Shown: positions 1 through 10,435 of the stretch, one piece after another | How positions within the stretch are numbered: the first letter of the stretch is position 1 | Layout: the number at the start of each line of letters is the position of its first letter | Assembly (NCBI GenBank): GCA_964589175.1 | Contig: CAZPRY010000040.1 | Location: 1 to 38,495, forward strand | Source of the DNA: CAZPRY01 sp964589175 | Lineage (GTDB): Bacteria > Fidelibacterota > UBA2242 | Reading direction: 5' to 3' | Length of the DNA: 38,495 nucleotides | The notes under the pieces: generated by a model | Database searches by the model: none | What the model was told of the DNA's origin: nothing | The model's input: the letters and a program-made list of their open reading frames with translations, nothing else | Position numbers and translations under genes: made by a program

Positions 1-506
1 CAATTTAGCTCAAACATCGATTATCTCAAAATACTATTCTTTTGGGACAGCCCCTACAATCCCCAGGACGGGACGAATCCCATCAAAAAACGACAGAGAA
101 TTTTGCCTGTCATGGCCGACTCCTGAGAGATTTCCTTTTTGTGGAAAAATCGGGAAAACTAAAAAAGGGACTGCCAGTCTCTGGTCCGGATCCGTAACAC
201 AAAATCCCACTGTATCAACCTGCGGGCGGCAATATTTTAAGTTCTGCTTAAACAAAATAAATATGGAGAATGACAATGTCAACAGATAATTTGTAAAGTA
301 CTGTGTTTGGGGTCGATTCATTAACAAATTCCAATTTCCCGACAGCTTCTGCTATTACCGACTGAGCTCCGGCTGTCCTTGATTTAAGGAGCCAAAATCT
401 GTAAATTGCGCTAGCAGATGGGTGATCGATATTGGATATGCAAAATCAAACTGTCGCTTTCGCAACATTTCCGGTTAATCCCGGGATTTACATAGGGTAA
501 TCCGCT
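1..506. other. Non-coding stretch upstream of kdsB
   Basis: No convincing gene is visible in this stretch. An open frame on the minus strand (34-327) has no family resemblance and no ribosome binding site I can defend. A short A/T hairpin with arms TTTAAG and CTTAAA lies near 235-250. The last 130 bases probably hold the promoter and leader of the kdsB operon. An in-frame stop at 498-500 fixes the earliest possible kdsB start at 507. Confidence 0.5.
379..407 (+). promoter_or_regulatory. Candidate sigma70-like promoter for the kdsB-rpoN operon
   Basis: TTGATT at 379-384 and TAAATT at 402-407 are separated by 17 bases and each match the sigma70 consensus at four of six positions. The site lies about 100 bases before kdsB, the first gene of the long overlapping operon. 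The match is weak and purely sequence-based. Confidence 0.3.
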
Positions 507-1236
507 ATGGTTTTGGGAGTTATTCCGGCCCGCTACCAGTCTACCCGTCTGCCAGGAAAGCCTCTGCAACTCATCCACGGTAAAACTCTGATCCGGCGTG
601 TCTATGAGAATACGCTGAGGGCTCGCCACATTGACCGCTTGATTGTTGCCACGGATGATGAGCGCATCGCCGAGCATGTACGGACTTTCGGTGGTGAGGC
701 CGTTATGACGCCCGTCGAACTACCTTCGGGGACCGATCGATGTGCCCATCTTGCGCGCGATATTGAATGCGATATCGTCGCGAATATCCAGGGCGATGAA
801 CCGTTTCTGGACCCCGGGGTTCTGGATGCCTGCATCGGGGCTCTTCTGGACGATGAGAGCTTGAATGTAAGCACGGCTGCCCGGTGGAATATCACGGAGG
901 CTGAACTTCTGAATCCGAATGTCGTCAAAGTATTGATAAATTCCGGGGGCGAGGCCATCTATTTCAGCCGCCAGAATATTCCCTATTTCCGATCCGGGAC
1001 GATTGATGTCGCCCAACACCCCGCCCTCGTGCACATCGGTCTCTATGTGTATCGTAAGAAATTTTTACTAAATTTTGCGGAGATGCCGGAATCGGCTTTG
1101 GAGCGCGCAGAAAAATTGGAGCAACTTCGGATACTGGAAAACGGGTACCCGATCAAAGTTATCTCCACGGAGACGCCCTGTCTGGGGATCGATACTCCCG
1201 AAGATTTAGAAAAAGCGGAAAGGATTTTACTGGAAA

Positions 1237-1250
<14 letters not shown>
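507..1250 (+). CDS. kdsB: 3-deoxy-manno-octulosonate cytidylyltransferase (CMP-Kdo synthetase)
   Basis: KdsB activates Kdo with CTP to give CMP-Kdo, the sugar donor for the LPS inner core; it is cytosolic. The 247-residue length is normal for the family. The N-terminal nucleotide-binding motif IPARYQSTRLPGKPL starts at residue 6. It is followed by ATDDERI, LPSGTDRCA, the metal/nucleotide motif NIQGDEPF, YFSRQNIPY and the C-terminal GIDTPEDLEKAE, all typical of KdsB. The ATG at 507 is the first possible start after an in-frame stop at 498-500, and places the motif at the usual distance. The gene overlaps pyrG by 14 bases, so the CTP supplier is cotranscribed with this CTP consumer. Identification is by motif and is very secure. 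Confidence 0.96.
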
Positions 1251-2863
<1,613 letters not shown>

Positions 2864-2871
<8 letters not shown>

Positions 2872-3688
2872 AACAGTCCAAATTGCCAATATCGGCGTCG
2901 GCGCGGGCCACCCGCTGGTTTATATTCTCGGGCCCTGCGTCATTGAGAGCCGCGATCATGCGCTGTTCATGGCGGAAAAATTGAAATTACTCGCCGAGAA
3001 ATTGGGTATCCCGCTGATTTTCAAAGCCTCCTACGACAAAGCCAATCGCACATCGCACGATTCGGCGCGCGGCCCCGGTATGGAAGAGGGCTTACGGATC
3101 CTGGCTGAAATCAAACGGCAATTCGGATTGCCGATCCTGACCGATATCCATGAGCCCCGGCAGGCTCAGACTGCTGCTGAGGTGGCCGATGTACTCCAGA
3201 TTCCCGCCTTTTTATGCCGCCAGACGGACCTGCTGCTCGCGGCGGCCCGGACCGGCCGAACGGTCAATGTAAAGAAGGGCCAGTTTCTGGCACCCTATGA
3301 TGTACAGTTTATGGTCGATAAGATCGAATCGGCGGGCAACCACGCGATTCTGCTCACCGAGCGCGGGCACAGTTTCGGTTACGGCGGTTTGGTGAGCGAT
3401 GTGAGGTCAATCCCGATCATGCAGCAGACAGGCTACCCGGTCATTTTCGATGCAACCCACAGCGCGCAGGCGCCCGGCGGCAGTACGACCGGGGGCGACC
3501 GGGCCTATATCCCGCACCTGGTACGGGCCATGACGGCGGCCGGATGCGATGGGATTTTTATGGAAACTCATGACGATCCGGAACACGCCTTGAGCGACCG
3601 GGCGACCCAATATCCTCTCGATAAATTAGCCGGATTAATCCGGGAAGTGCAGCAGATCGCGGAGCTGTCCAGGAGTTTTAAGCCGTGA
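2864..3688 (+). CDS. kdsA: 3-deoxy-8-phosphooctulonate synthase (Kdo-8-P synthase), metal-dependent type
   Basis: KdsA condenses phosphoenolpyruvate with arabinose-5-phosphate to Kdo-8-phosphate. The chosen ATG at 2864 overlaps the pyrG stop by 8 bases and has AAGGG just upstream. A frame start 39 bases earlier would add residues with no family match. The 274-residue protein contains GPCVIESRD, KASYDKANRTS, LTDIHEP, VKKGQFLAPYD, ERGHSFGYG, FDATHSAQAPGG and METHDDPEHALSD, as expected. Cys25 in GPCVIES sits where the metal-dependent class (Aquifex type) has its metal-binding cysteine; the metal-independent E. coli class has asparagine there. I therefore infer a metal-dependent enzyme. Confidence 0.96.
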
Positions 3689-4233
3689 ACGCGGAATTAT
3701 CCCAAAAAATAAAAAATCTGAAATTGCTGATTGCCGACGTTGATGGTGTATTTACGGACGGCAGCCTCTATATCGGCGAAGCCGGGCAGGAGATGAAACG
3801 CTTTCATGTTCTGGACGGCGCCGGTGTGGCGTTGATGAAGGCTGTGAACTTTCCCATGGCCGTGATTTCGGGCAGAAATTCCGGCGTCACGGCGGCTCGT
3901 ATGCGCGAACTGGGATTGGGCGACCAGCTTTACCAGGGCAACCTGGCGAAGATCGAGCCCTACAATGAAATCAAGCGGAAATCCGGCTTTACGGATGAAG
4001 AGATCGCCTATATCGGCGATGACCTGGTGGATATCCCCCTGCTGCGCCGCGTCGGTGTCCCGTTTTCGGTGGCCAACGCACTGCCCGAAGTCCGGGCCAG
4101 CGCCGCCTACGTCACGATTAAAACGGGCGGCAACGGCGCCGTGCGCGAGATTATCGAACTCATCCTGAAAACCCAGAATAAATTTGAAGCCGCGCTGGCA
4201 GTTTTAACCAAGCATACCTATAAGGACAATTGA
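3685..4233 (+). CDS. kdsC: 3-deoxy-D-manno-octulosonate 8-phosphate phosphatase
   Basis: KdsC removes phosphate from Kdo-8-phosphate to give free Kdo for KdsB. It is a small C0-type HAD phosphatase. The nucleophile motif DVDGVFTDG (Asp18 and Asp20) is followed by motif II AVISGRNS and the metal-binding motif IGDDLVDIPLL. The 182-residue length is typical. The start is GTG at 3685, overlapping the kdsA stop by four bases (GTGA), which indicates translational coupling. No cap domain is present, as expected for KdsC tetramers. Confidence 0.94.
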   Translation: MNAELSQKIKNLKLLIADVDGVFTDGSLYIGEAGQEMKRFHVLDGAGVALMKAVNFPMAVISGRNSGVTAARMRELGLGDQLYQGNLAKIEPYNEIKRKSGFTDEEIAYIGDDLVDIPLLRRVGVPFSVANALPEVRASAAYVTIKTGGNGAVREIIELILKTQNKFEAALAVLTKHTYKDN

Positions 4234-4237
4234 ATTT

Positions 4238-5215
4238 ATGACCCAATCGTATTTGGAAAAAGCCAGACAGGTTCTGCGGATCGAATCCGAGGCCATCAGC
4301 AAGTTGGAAAGCAGAATCGACGATAATTTTGTACGCGCGATCGAGGCCATTTATCGTATCCGCGGCAAGGTCATCGTAACCGGTGTCGGAAAATCGGGTC
4401 ATGTCGGAAAGCGGATTGCGGCGACGTTGTCCAGCACCGGCACGCCCAGTTTTTTTATCCATGCCGGTGAGGCCAATCACGGCGACCTGGGTGGAATTTC
4501 AGGAGACGATATCGTCATTATGGTATCGAACAGCGGCGAGACCAACGAACTGATCAACCTTCTGCCGGCCCTGAAGCAACGCGACGTTCCGATCATCGGT
4601 CTGATCGGGAAGTCCAATTCTCTGATCGCTAAAAAATGCGATATCGTGATCAGCACCCAGGTGGATAACGAAGCGTGCCCGATGGGTATTATCCCCACGG
4701 CCAGCACGATCGTCACCTCGGCCATGGGCGACGCCCTGGCGATTGCGCTGGTGGATAAGCGCGGTTTTAAAGAGCAGGATTTCGCCGGGCTGCACCCGGG
4801 GGGATCTTTAGGCCGCAGATTGCTAACCACGGTGGCCGACCTGATGCACAGCGGCGATGAAGTACCCCTGGTGAATGAAACCTGCGATATGAAAAAGGTC
4901 CTTTTCGAAATGACCCAGAAGGGGCTTGGAGTCGTCGGAATTCTCGATGAGACGGAAACCCTGGTCGGCGTTATCTCGGACGGCGATCTGCGGCGCGGTT
5001 TGGAGAAGATTGATGATTTTCTGCAGCGCTCGGCGCGGGATGTCATGAGCAGCAATCCCAAAGCTATCCAGGGGGCGTCGCTGGCCATCGATGCGTTGCG
5101 GGTAATGGAAGATTTTGCGATTACGAGCATCTTCGTCTTCAAGGAGCAGAATATCGGCCGGCCGGATGGTATCATTCATATCCACGACATCCTGCGTTAC
5201 GGAATTATGTCATGA
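4238..5215 (+). CDS. kdsD: D-arabinose-5-phosphate isomerase (SIS plus two CBS domains)
   Basis: KdsD converts ribulose-5-phosphate to arabinose-5-phosphate, the first committed substrate for Kdo. An N-terminal SIS domain (about residues 35-180) contains TGVGKSGHVGKRIAATLSS, HAGEANHGDLGG, SNSGETNE and ACPMGIIPTAST. It is followed by HPGGSLGRRLL and two CBS repeats (about 205-325), the second ending IHIHDILRYG. This architecture and the 325-residue length match KdsD/KpsF. It starts four bases after kdsC, behind AAGGA. With kdsA, kdsB and kdsC it completes the Kdo pathway in this one operon. Confidence 0.95.
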   Translation: MTQSYLEKARQVLRIESEAISKLESRIDDNFVRAIEAIYRIRGKVIVTGVGKSGHVGKRIAATLSSTGTPSFFIHAGEANHGDLGGISGDDIVIMVSNSGETNELINLLPALKQRDVPIIGLIGKSNSLIAKKCDIVISTQVDNEACPMGIIPTASTIVTSAMGDALAIALVDKRGFKEQDFAGLHPGGSLGRRLLTTVADLMHSGDEVPLVNETCDMKKVLFEMTQKGLGVVGILDETETLVGVISDGDLRRGLEKIDDFLQRSARDVMSSNPKAIQGASLAIDALRVMEDFAITSIFVFKEQNIGRPDGIIHIHDILRYGIMS

Positions 5216-5748
5216 GAAATATCGCTTTCATCCTGATCACTTTCGCCCTGCTGGCCGGCTGCACCAAGATCGCCGAAGACGAAGGCGCCAAGGATGATAA
5301 GGAATACCCCGATCAGGAGAGCTGGTCGGCCGAGATTATTCTGACCCAAGAGGGACAGAAGAAGGCGGTGATCCACGCCGGACATCTGCTGCGCTACAAC
5401 AACCGTGCGGAAGTCCTGATGGACGATACGGTCGAGGTCGACTTCTTCAATGTCGCGGGCGAGCATGTCTCGCATCTTAAATCCCTCAGGGCGCGCGTGA
5501 ATGAAAACGATAACAACCTGCTCGCCAGCGGTAATGTGGTCGTTGAAGCCGACCGGAGTGTGACGCTCTTTACGGAAGAATTGAGATGGGATCAGCAGCG
5601 GGAGCGGATCATATCCGACGTTGATATTACCCTGGTGACCGAGCAGGATACGCTGACCGGAGTCGGTTTTGAGTCGGACTCGAATCTCGAAAACTGGTCG
5701 ACCAGGAATCCCTCCGGTGTAACAGACCGGGAAACCGAAGAAAAATAG
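5212..5748 (+). CDS. lptC: LPS export protein LptC (lipoprotein form)
   Basis: LptC is the inner-membrane-anchored periplasmic component that receives LPS from the LptBFG transporter. The start overlaps the kdsD stop by four bases (ATGA). The N-terminus is a short signal with the lipobox LLAGC (Cys17), so this version is probably lipid-anchored rather than held by a transmembrane helix as in E. coli. The rest is beta-rich with alternating polar patterns (AVIHAGHLLRYNN, ASGNVVVEAD, LFTEELRWDQQRERI), as in the LptC/OstA-like jelly-roll. The call rests on these patterns and on position directly before lptB. No separate lptA follows. Confidence 0.82.
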   Translation: MRNIAFILITFALLAGCTKIAEDEGAKDDKEYPDQESWSAEIILTQEGQKKAVIHAGHLLRYNNRAEVLMDDTVEVDFFNVAGEHVSHLKSLRARVNENDNNLLASGNVVVEADRSVTLFTEELRWDQQRERIISDVDITLVTEQDTLTGVGFESDSNLENWSTRNPSGVTDRETEEK

Positions 5749-5758
5749 CAGGTTCATT

Positions 5759-6505
5759 TTGCATACTGAAGCGGAAAGAAAAGTCCTTCGCGGAGAATTG
5801 CTGTGTAAAACATACGGCCGGCGCCGTGTCGTGAACAATGTCTCCATCCAGGTCGCCAAAGGCGAAAGCGTCGGGCTGCTGGGGCCCAACGGCGCCGGAA
5901 AAACGACGACCTTTCATATGTTTACCGGAATGATCAAACCCAGCTCCGGTAAGGTTTTCCTGAATGATTGCGAACTGACGGCGCTGCCGATGTACAAGCG
6001 GGCCCAGATGGGCGTCGGTTACCTGTCCCAGGAACCGTCCGTCTTTCGCAAATTGACGGTTGAACAGAATTTACTGCTGGTATTGCAGACGCTCGGGATC
6101 AGCCGTGAGGAGCAGATGGAGCGACTGGAAAGGCTGCTGGACGAGCTCAATATCCGGCCGTATCGCAAGAGCCGGGCCGACCTGCTCTCGGGCGGGGAGC
6201 GCCGCCGGACCGAGATCACGCGGGCCCTGGTCACGAATCCCGACTTCATCCTGCTGGATGAGCCGTTTGTGGGCGTCGACCCGATTGCAGTCGAAGACAT
6301 CCAGAAAATTGTAGTCAGCCTGAAAAATAAAAACATCGGTGTCCTGATCACCGATCACAACGTTCATGAGACGCTTTCCATCACCGATCGCTCATATTTG
6401 ATGTTCGAAGGGAATATTCTGAAATCAGGAACCTCGGAATTTTTAGCTAACGATGAAGATGCCAGACGGTTATATTTAGGCGATAGTTTCAGGTTAAACA
6501 GGTAA
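5759..6505 (+). CDS. lptB: LPS export ABC transporter ATP-binding protein LptB
   Basis: LptB is the cytosolic ATPase of the LptBFG LPS extractor. Walker A GPNGAGKTT lies at residues 42-50, followed by Q-loop YLSQEPSVF, signature LLSGGERRR, Walker B ILLDEPFVGVDP and switch histidine in ITDHNVHE; the combination GVDPIAV is characteristic of LptB. The 248-residue length is normal. The start is taken as TTG at 5759, ten bases after lptC, because it gives the expected N-terminal extension before RGELLCKTYG; no ATG is available nearby. The membrane partners lptF and lptG are not in the window. Confidence 0.94.
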   Translation: MHTEAERKVLRGELLCKTYGRRRVVNNVSIQVAKGESVGLLGPNGAGKTTTFHMFTGMIKPSSGKVFLNDCELTALPMYKRAQMGVGYLSQEPSVFRKLTVEQNLLLVLQTLGISREEQMERLERLLDELNIRPYRKSRADLLSGGERRRTEITRALVTNPDFILLDEPFVGVDPIAVEDIQKIVVSLKNKNIGVLITDHNVHETLSITDRSYLMFEGNILKSGTSEFLANDEDARRLYLGDSFRLNR

Positions 6506-7884
6506 TGCAACTCAGTCAAACACAGATTCAGAAACTCTCCCAGGAACTCCGGCTTACGCCGCAGCAGATCCTGCAATCCACGATTCTGCAGTTGACTACG
6601 CTGGCGCTGGAAGCCAAGGTAATCCAGGAACTGGAACAGAATCCCGTACTGGAAGAGGTCGAGCCTCAGACGTCCGAGGATGAACCGGCCGAAAATAGCG
6701 ATAACAACGAAGAAGAGGATCTCGACTGGGACGAAATCCTGCCCTCCAACGACGATTATAAGCCCAAAGAGGAGTACGATCGCAGCCGGAACAACTACAA
6801 AACGATCCAACCATCGCCGCGCGGGCTGGTGGATTACCTGATGGACCAGGTGAATCTGCTGACACTCGACGAGACCGAGCGAACGATCGCCCACGAACTC
6901 GTCTGGAATATCGATGAGCGGGGATACATTACCATTCCAACCGACAATATTGCCTACAGTCTCGACGTTCCCATCGAACTTCTGGAAAACGTTCTGCACC
7001 GGATCCAGCAGCTGGACCCGCCCGGAATCGCCGCCCGGGACCTGCGGGAGTGCCTGCTGCTGCAGTTGGAATCCCTGCCGGGCAGCGAAGATGCCATTTT
7101 GATCATTCAAAAACATTTCGACGATTTTGCCAATAAAAGATTTCAGAAAATCATCCGCGAGCTGGGTTGGGATCGCGACCGGATTCAGGCGGTTCAGGAT
7201 ACGATCCTCAAACTGAATCCGAGTCCGGGCTCCTCGCTGACCAGCGCCAACCCGAATTACATCACTCCCGACCTGATCGTTGAAAAAGTCGGCGACCAGT
7301 TTATCATCGAGATCAACGACTCCCGCGTCCCGGACCTGCGGATCAACTCCGGCTACCTTCAGATGATCGGTCGCGGTTCCCGGATCGAACAGGAGACCAA
7401 AGTCTACCTGAAGAAGAAGGTCGACATGGCCAAATGGTTTATCCAGTCCATTCACCAGAGACGAATGACCATGATCCGGGTCATGAAGGCCATTATCGAA
7501 CGGCAGCACGATTTTTTCGAGGGCGATGAAAAGGCGTTGAAGCCGATGATACTGAAAGACATCGCCGAGGACGTGAAGATGGACATCTCGACCATCAGCC
7601 GGGTTACGAACGGCAAATACGTGCAGCTCAGTTCCGGTATTCACGAATTGAAATATTTCTTCAATGAAGGTATGCTGGATGAGAACGGGGACGAAGTTTC
7701 CACCCGCATCATTAAGGATAAACTCAAACAGATTATTGATTCCGAAGACAAACATAAACCTTTTAGTGACGACCAATTATCGAAGTTGTTGAAGAATGAA
7801 GGCTACACCGTCGCCCGCCGCACGGTGGCCAAATATCGCGAACAACTGAAAGTTCCCGTTGCACGCTTGCGACGAGAAATATAG
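6505..7884 (+). CDS. rpoN: RNA polymerase sigma-54 factor
   Basis: RpoN directs RNA polymerase to -24/-12 promoters that need enhancer-binding activators. Region I (residues 1-50) is glutamine/leucine rich with LSQELRLTPQQILQSTILQL. An acidic linker (about 55-80) follows, then the core-binding domain, a helix-turn-helix (IAEDVKMDISTISRVTNGKYVQ) and the C-terminal RpoN box ARRTVAKYRE (about 437-446) that reads the -24 element. The 459-residue length is typical. Its ATG shares one base with the lptB stop (TAATG), so it is coupled to the LPS genes, an arrangement also known in proteobacteria. No activator gene or clear -24/-12 site was seen here. Confidence 0.96.
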   Translation: MQLSQTQIQKLSQELRLTPQQILQSTILQLTTLALEAKVIQELEQNPVLEEVEPQTSEDEPAENSDNNEEEDLDWDEILPSNDDYKPKEEYDRSRNNYKTIQPSPRGLVDYLMDQVNLLTLDETERTIAHELVWNIDERGYITIPTDNIAYSLDVPIELLENVLHRIQQLDPPGIAARDLRECLLLQLESLPGSEDAILIIQKHFDDFANKRFQKIIRELGWDRDRIQAVQDTILKLNPSPGSSLTSANPNYITPDLIVEKVGDQFIIEINDSRVPDLRINSGYLQMIGRGSRIEQETKVYLKKKVDMAKWFIQSIHQRRMTMIRVMKAIIERQHDFFEGDEKALKPMILKDIAEDVKMDISTISRVTNGKYVQLSSGIHELKYFFNEGMLDENGDEVSTRIIKDKLKQIIDSEDKHKPFSDDQLSKLLKNEGYTVARRTVAKYREQLKVPVARLRREI

Positions 7885-7898
7885 AAGGAGGTCTAATC

Positions 7899-8885
7899 AT
7901 GGCTTGGAAGAAAGTCAAGGTCGGAGACACTGAGTTCGAAGTCTCCGCAGCCCAGTACTGGGTGGTTATTGTGGGGGCAATCGTCATTGCCCTGGGCATC
8001 ACCCTGCTGATGTCTTTTTATACGATCGACGCCAATGAGAACGGGGTCATTCTGCGCTTCGGCAAATACAATACAATCACGGGGCCGGGACTGCATCTGA
8101 AGTTCCCTTGGGGTATCGATAAACTCTATACCGTACGTGTGGACTACCAATGGAAAGAGGAATTCGGATTCCGCACCGCGCGCCCTGGCGTGAAGACGGT
8201 TTATTCCAAAGACCGCTATAATGACGAGTCCTGGATGCTCACCGGCGATCAGAATATTGCCGACGTGCAGTGGGTTGTGCAGTACAAAATCAAGGACCCG
8301 CTCAAGTTCCTTTTCAAGGTGCGCGAACAGAGTGGCACGATCCGCAACGTGGCCGAGGCGGCCATGCGCTTTGTGGTCGGTGATCGGTCCTTCCGCGAAG
8401 TTTTGCAGTCCGACCGTGTCAAGGTGGCTATACTGGCGCGCGAATATATGCAGGAACGGCTGGACAAATACGATCTGGGGGTCAGCATCGAGCTGGTGCA
8501 GTTGATCACCGTGCAGCCGCCCGGGCCGGTTTTCGACTCCTTCAACGAGGTCAACCGCGCCAAACAGGAGCAGGAAACAGCCATCAATGAGGCTAACCAG
8601 GTCTATAACAAAGAAATTTTCCGGGCGCTGGGCGAAGCGGACCGGGCGATCCAGGAAGCCTACGGTTACGGGATCAACCGCACCAACCGTGCCGAGGGTG
8701 ACGCGAAACTGTTTACCTCCGTCTTCGATGCCTACATGAAGGCCAAAGACGTTACCCGCAAACGGATGTACATCGAAACCATGCAGGAAGTTCTGGGAGG
8801 AGTCAATCAGAAGTATATTATTGATAAGGACCTCAAAGGTCTTCTGCCGCTCCTGAACCTGAACGGAAAGGAGGTGGCGAAATGA
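7899..8885 (+). CDS. hflK: SPFH/prohibitin family membrane protein HflK
   Basis: HflK forms with HflC a large membrane cage that in E. coli surrounds and modulates the FtsH protease. The protein has one N-terminal transmembrane helix (about residues 20-42). A Band 7/SPFH domain follows, beginning TIDANENGVILRFGKY and continuing with GPGLHLKFPWGIDKLYTV. A coiled-coil region rich in Glu, Ala and Gln lies around 215-275. A strong ribosome binding site (AAGGAGG) lies nine bases before the ATG. The hflC start overlaps the end of this gene by four bases, as expected for stoichiometric partners. HflX and Hfq are absent here. Confidence 0.92.
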   Translation: MAWKKVKVGDTEFEVSAAQYWVVIVGAIVIALGITLLMSFYTIDANENGVILRFGKYNTITGPGLHLKFPWGIDKLYTVRVDYQWKEEFGFRTARPGVKTVYSKDRYNDESWMLTGDQNIADVQWVVQYKIKDPLKFLFKVREQSGTIRNVAEAAMRFVVGDRSFREVLQSDRVKVAILAREYMQERLDKYDLGVSIELVQLITVQPPGPVFDSFNEVNRAKQEQETAINEANQVYNKEIFRALGEADRAIQEAYGYGINRTNRAEGDAKLFTSVFDAYMKAKDVTRKRMYIETMQEVLGGVNQKYIIDKDLKGLLPLLNLNGKEVAK

Positions 8886-9850
8886 AGACGGGAAAAATTA
8901 GCCTGGTTGTTCTGATTGTCATCGTGCTTATCGCGACCTTTGCCTCGATATTTATCCTGGACGAAACCCAGCAGGCCATCATCACCCAGTTCGGCAAACC
9001 GATCGGACAGCCGGTCACGACCGCCGGAATCCATTTTAAGGTGCCGCTGATCCAGAAGGTCATCACATTCGACAAGCGCCTGCTGGATTGGGATGGCAAT
9101 CCGCAGGAGATTCCGACCAAGGACAATAAATTCATCTTTATCGACACCTTTGCCCGCTGGTGCATTTCCGACGCCCTGGTATTCTACAAATCCAACCGCA
9201 GCGAGACAGTCGGCTATTCGCGCCTGGACGACCTGCTGGACGGCGCGGTTCGCGACGAGATCGCCAACCACAATCTGCCGGAGATCATCCGCAGTTCGGA
9301 CCGTCCGATGGCCATCATCGAGGTGGAGAGTTCCCAAATTGTCTCCGATATCGACTCTTCACGGATCGAAGAGCTGAACGTGGTCGGCGCGCGCGAGCAG
9401 ATCGTCGAGAATATCGTCTCCAATGTGCGTAAGAAAATGCAGGAATTGAACCTTGGCATCGATGTGATCGATCTGCAAATCAAGAAGATCGACTACAACC
9501 CGGAAGTGCAGCAGAAGGTTTTCGACCGCATGATTTCCGAGCAGAAGCGAATCGCAGAGAAATATCGCGCCCTCGGCCAGGGTGAAAAAGAGCGGATTTT
9601 GGGTAAACAGGATCAGAAGAAGAAGGAAATTCTGTCGCAGGCTTACCTGGAAGCCCAGACCATCCGCGGCAAAGCGGATGCCGAAGCGGTCAATATCTAT
9701 GCGAATTCCTATAATCGCAATACGGATTCACGTGATTTTTACCAGTTCCTGCGCACCCTGGATGCCTATAAGACCACGATCGATTCATCGACCAAGATAA
9801 TCCTTACCACCGACAACGAATTCTTAAAATACCTGGATACGGCCGAGTAA
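8882..9850 (+). CDS. hflC: SPFH/prohibitin family membrane protein HflC
   Basis: HflC is the second subunit of the HflKC cage. An N-terminal transmembrane helix (about residues 6-28, VVLIVIVLIATFASIFIL) leads into the SPFH domain with DETQQAIITQFGKPIG and AGIHFKVPLIQKV. ARWCISDALVFY follows, then a long helical segment with GEKERILGKQDQKKKEIL and QAYLEAQTIRGKADAEA. The 322 residues match the family, and the C-terminal FYQFLRTLDAYK block is typical of HflC. It is coupled to hflK by the ATGA overlap and preceded by AAAGGAGG. Confidence 0.93.
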   Translation: MKTGKISLVVLIVIVLIATFASIFILDETQQAIITQFGKPIGQPVTTAGIHFKVPLIQKVITFDKRLLDWDGNPQEIPTKDNKFIFIDTFARWCISDALVFYKSNRSETVGYSRLDDLLDGAVRDEIANHNLPEIIRSSDRPMAIIEVESSQIVSDIDSSRIEELNVVGAREQIVENIVSNVRKKMQELNLGIDVIDLQIKKIDYNPEVQQKVFDRMISEQKRIAEKYRALGQGEKERILGKQDQKKKEILSQAYLEAQTIRGKADAEAVNIYANSYNRNTDSRDFYQFLRTLDAYKTTIDSSTKIILTTDNEFLKYLDTAE

Positions 9851-9874
9851 CAGGCGGAGGAATAGGAAAAGAGC

Positions 9875-10435
9875 ATGCATGCATTGATTGAGAAGGAGCT
9901 TTTGACTCAAATTCACGCCACGACGGTGATCGGTGTACGCCGGAACGGTCAGGTCGCCATGGGAAGTGACGGACAGGTTACTCTCGGCGCCACCATCATG
10001 AAGCACAACACCAAAAAGGTCCGCAAATTCTATCACGACAGCGTGTTGGTGGGCTTTGCCGGCGCTTCCGCCGATGCCTTTGCGCTGTTCGAGAAGTTCG
10101 AAGGCAAACTGGAGGAGTTCAAGGGCAACATTCCGCGAGCTGCCGTGGAGCTGGCCAAGTTGTGGCGCACGGATAAGTATCTGCGGCAACTGGAAGCCCT
10201 GCTGACCGTGATGAGCAAAGAGACATCTCTGATCATTTCGGGCACCGGGGACGTGATCGAGCCGGACGACGAGATCGTTGCGGTCGGTTCGGGAGGCGCT
10301 TTCGCCACCGCCGCAGCCCGCGCGCTGATCAAATACAGCCAGCTCTCCGCGAAAGAAATCGTAGAAGAATCTCTGCGGATCGCGGCGGAGATATGCATTT
10401 ACACGAACAATAACCTTACGATACTGGAATTATGA
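9875..10435 (+). CDS. hslV: ATP-dependent protease subunit HslV
   Basis: HslV is the proteasome-like threonine peptidase that forms the core of HslVU. The catalytic Thr16 begins the mature sequence TTVIGVRRNGQVAMGSDGQ, so a 15-residue propeptide (MHALIEKELLTQIHA) must be removed. E. coli HslV loses only its initiator methionine. VGFAGASADAFALFEKFE and AVGSGGAFATAAARAL are family blocks. Two overlapping ATGs occur (9875 and 9879) and only 9875 is in frame. GGAGG at 9856-9860 is a little far, with a second AGGAAAAGAG nearer. It is coupled to hslU by a four-base overlap. Confidence 0.96.
   Translation: MHALIEKELLTQIHATTVIGVRRNGQVAMGSDGQVTLGATIMKHNTKKVRKFYHDSVLVGFAGASADAFALFEKFEGKLEEFKGNIPRAAVELAKLWRTDKYLRQLEALLTVMSKETSLIISGTGDVIEPDDEIVAVGSGGAFATAAARALIKYSQLSAKEIVEESLRIAAEICIYTNNNLTILEL

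Noticed and set aside
34..327. Open minus-strand frame of 97 codons at the left edge
   Set aside because: One hydrophobic patch but no family match, no ribosome binding site and no codon pattern like the real genes.
8334..8352. TGGCACG as a possible sigma-54 -24 element
   Set aside because: It lies inside hflK and lacks the -12 TTGC at the required spacing; no convincing sigma-54 site was found in intergenic regions.
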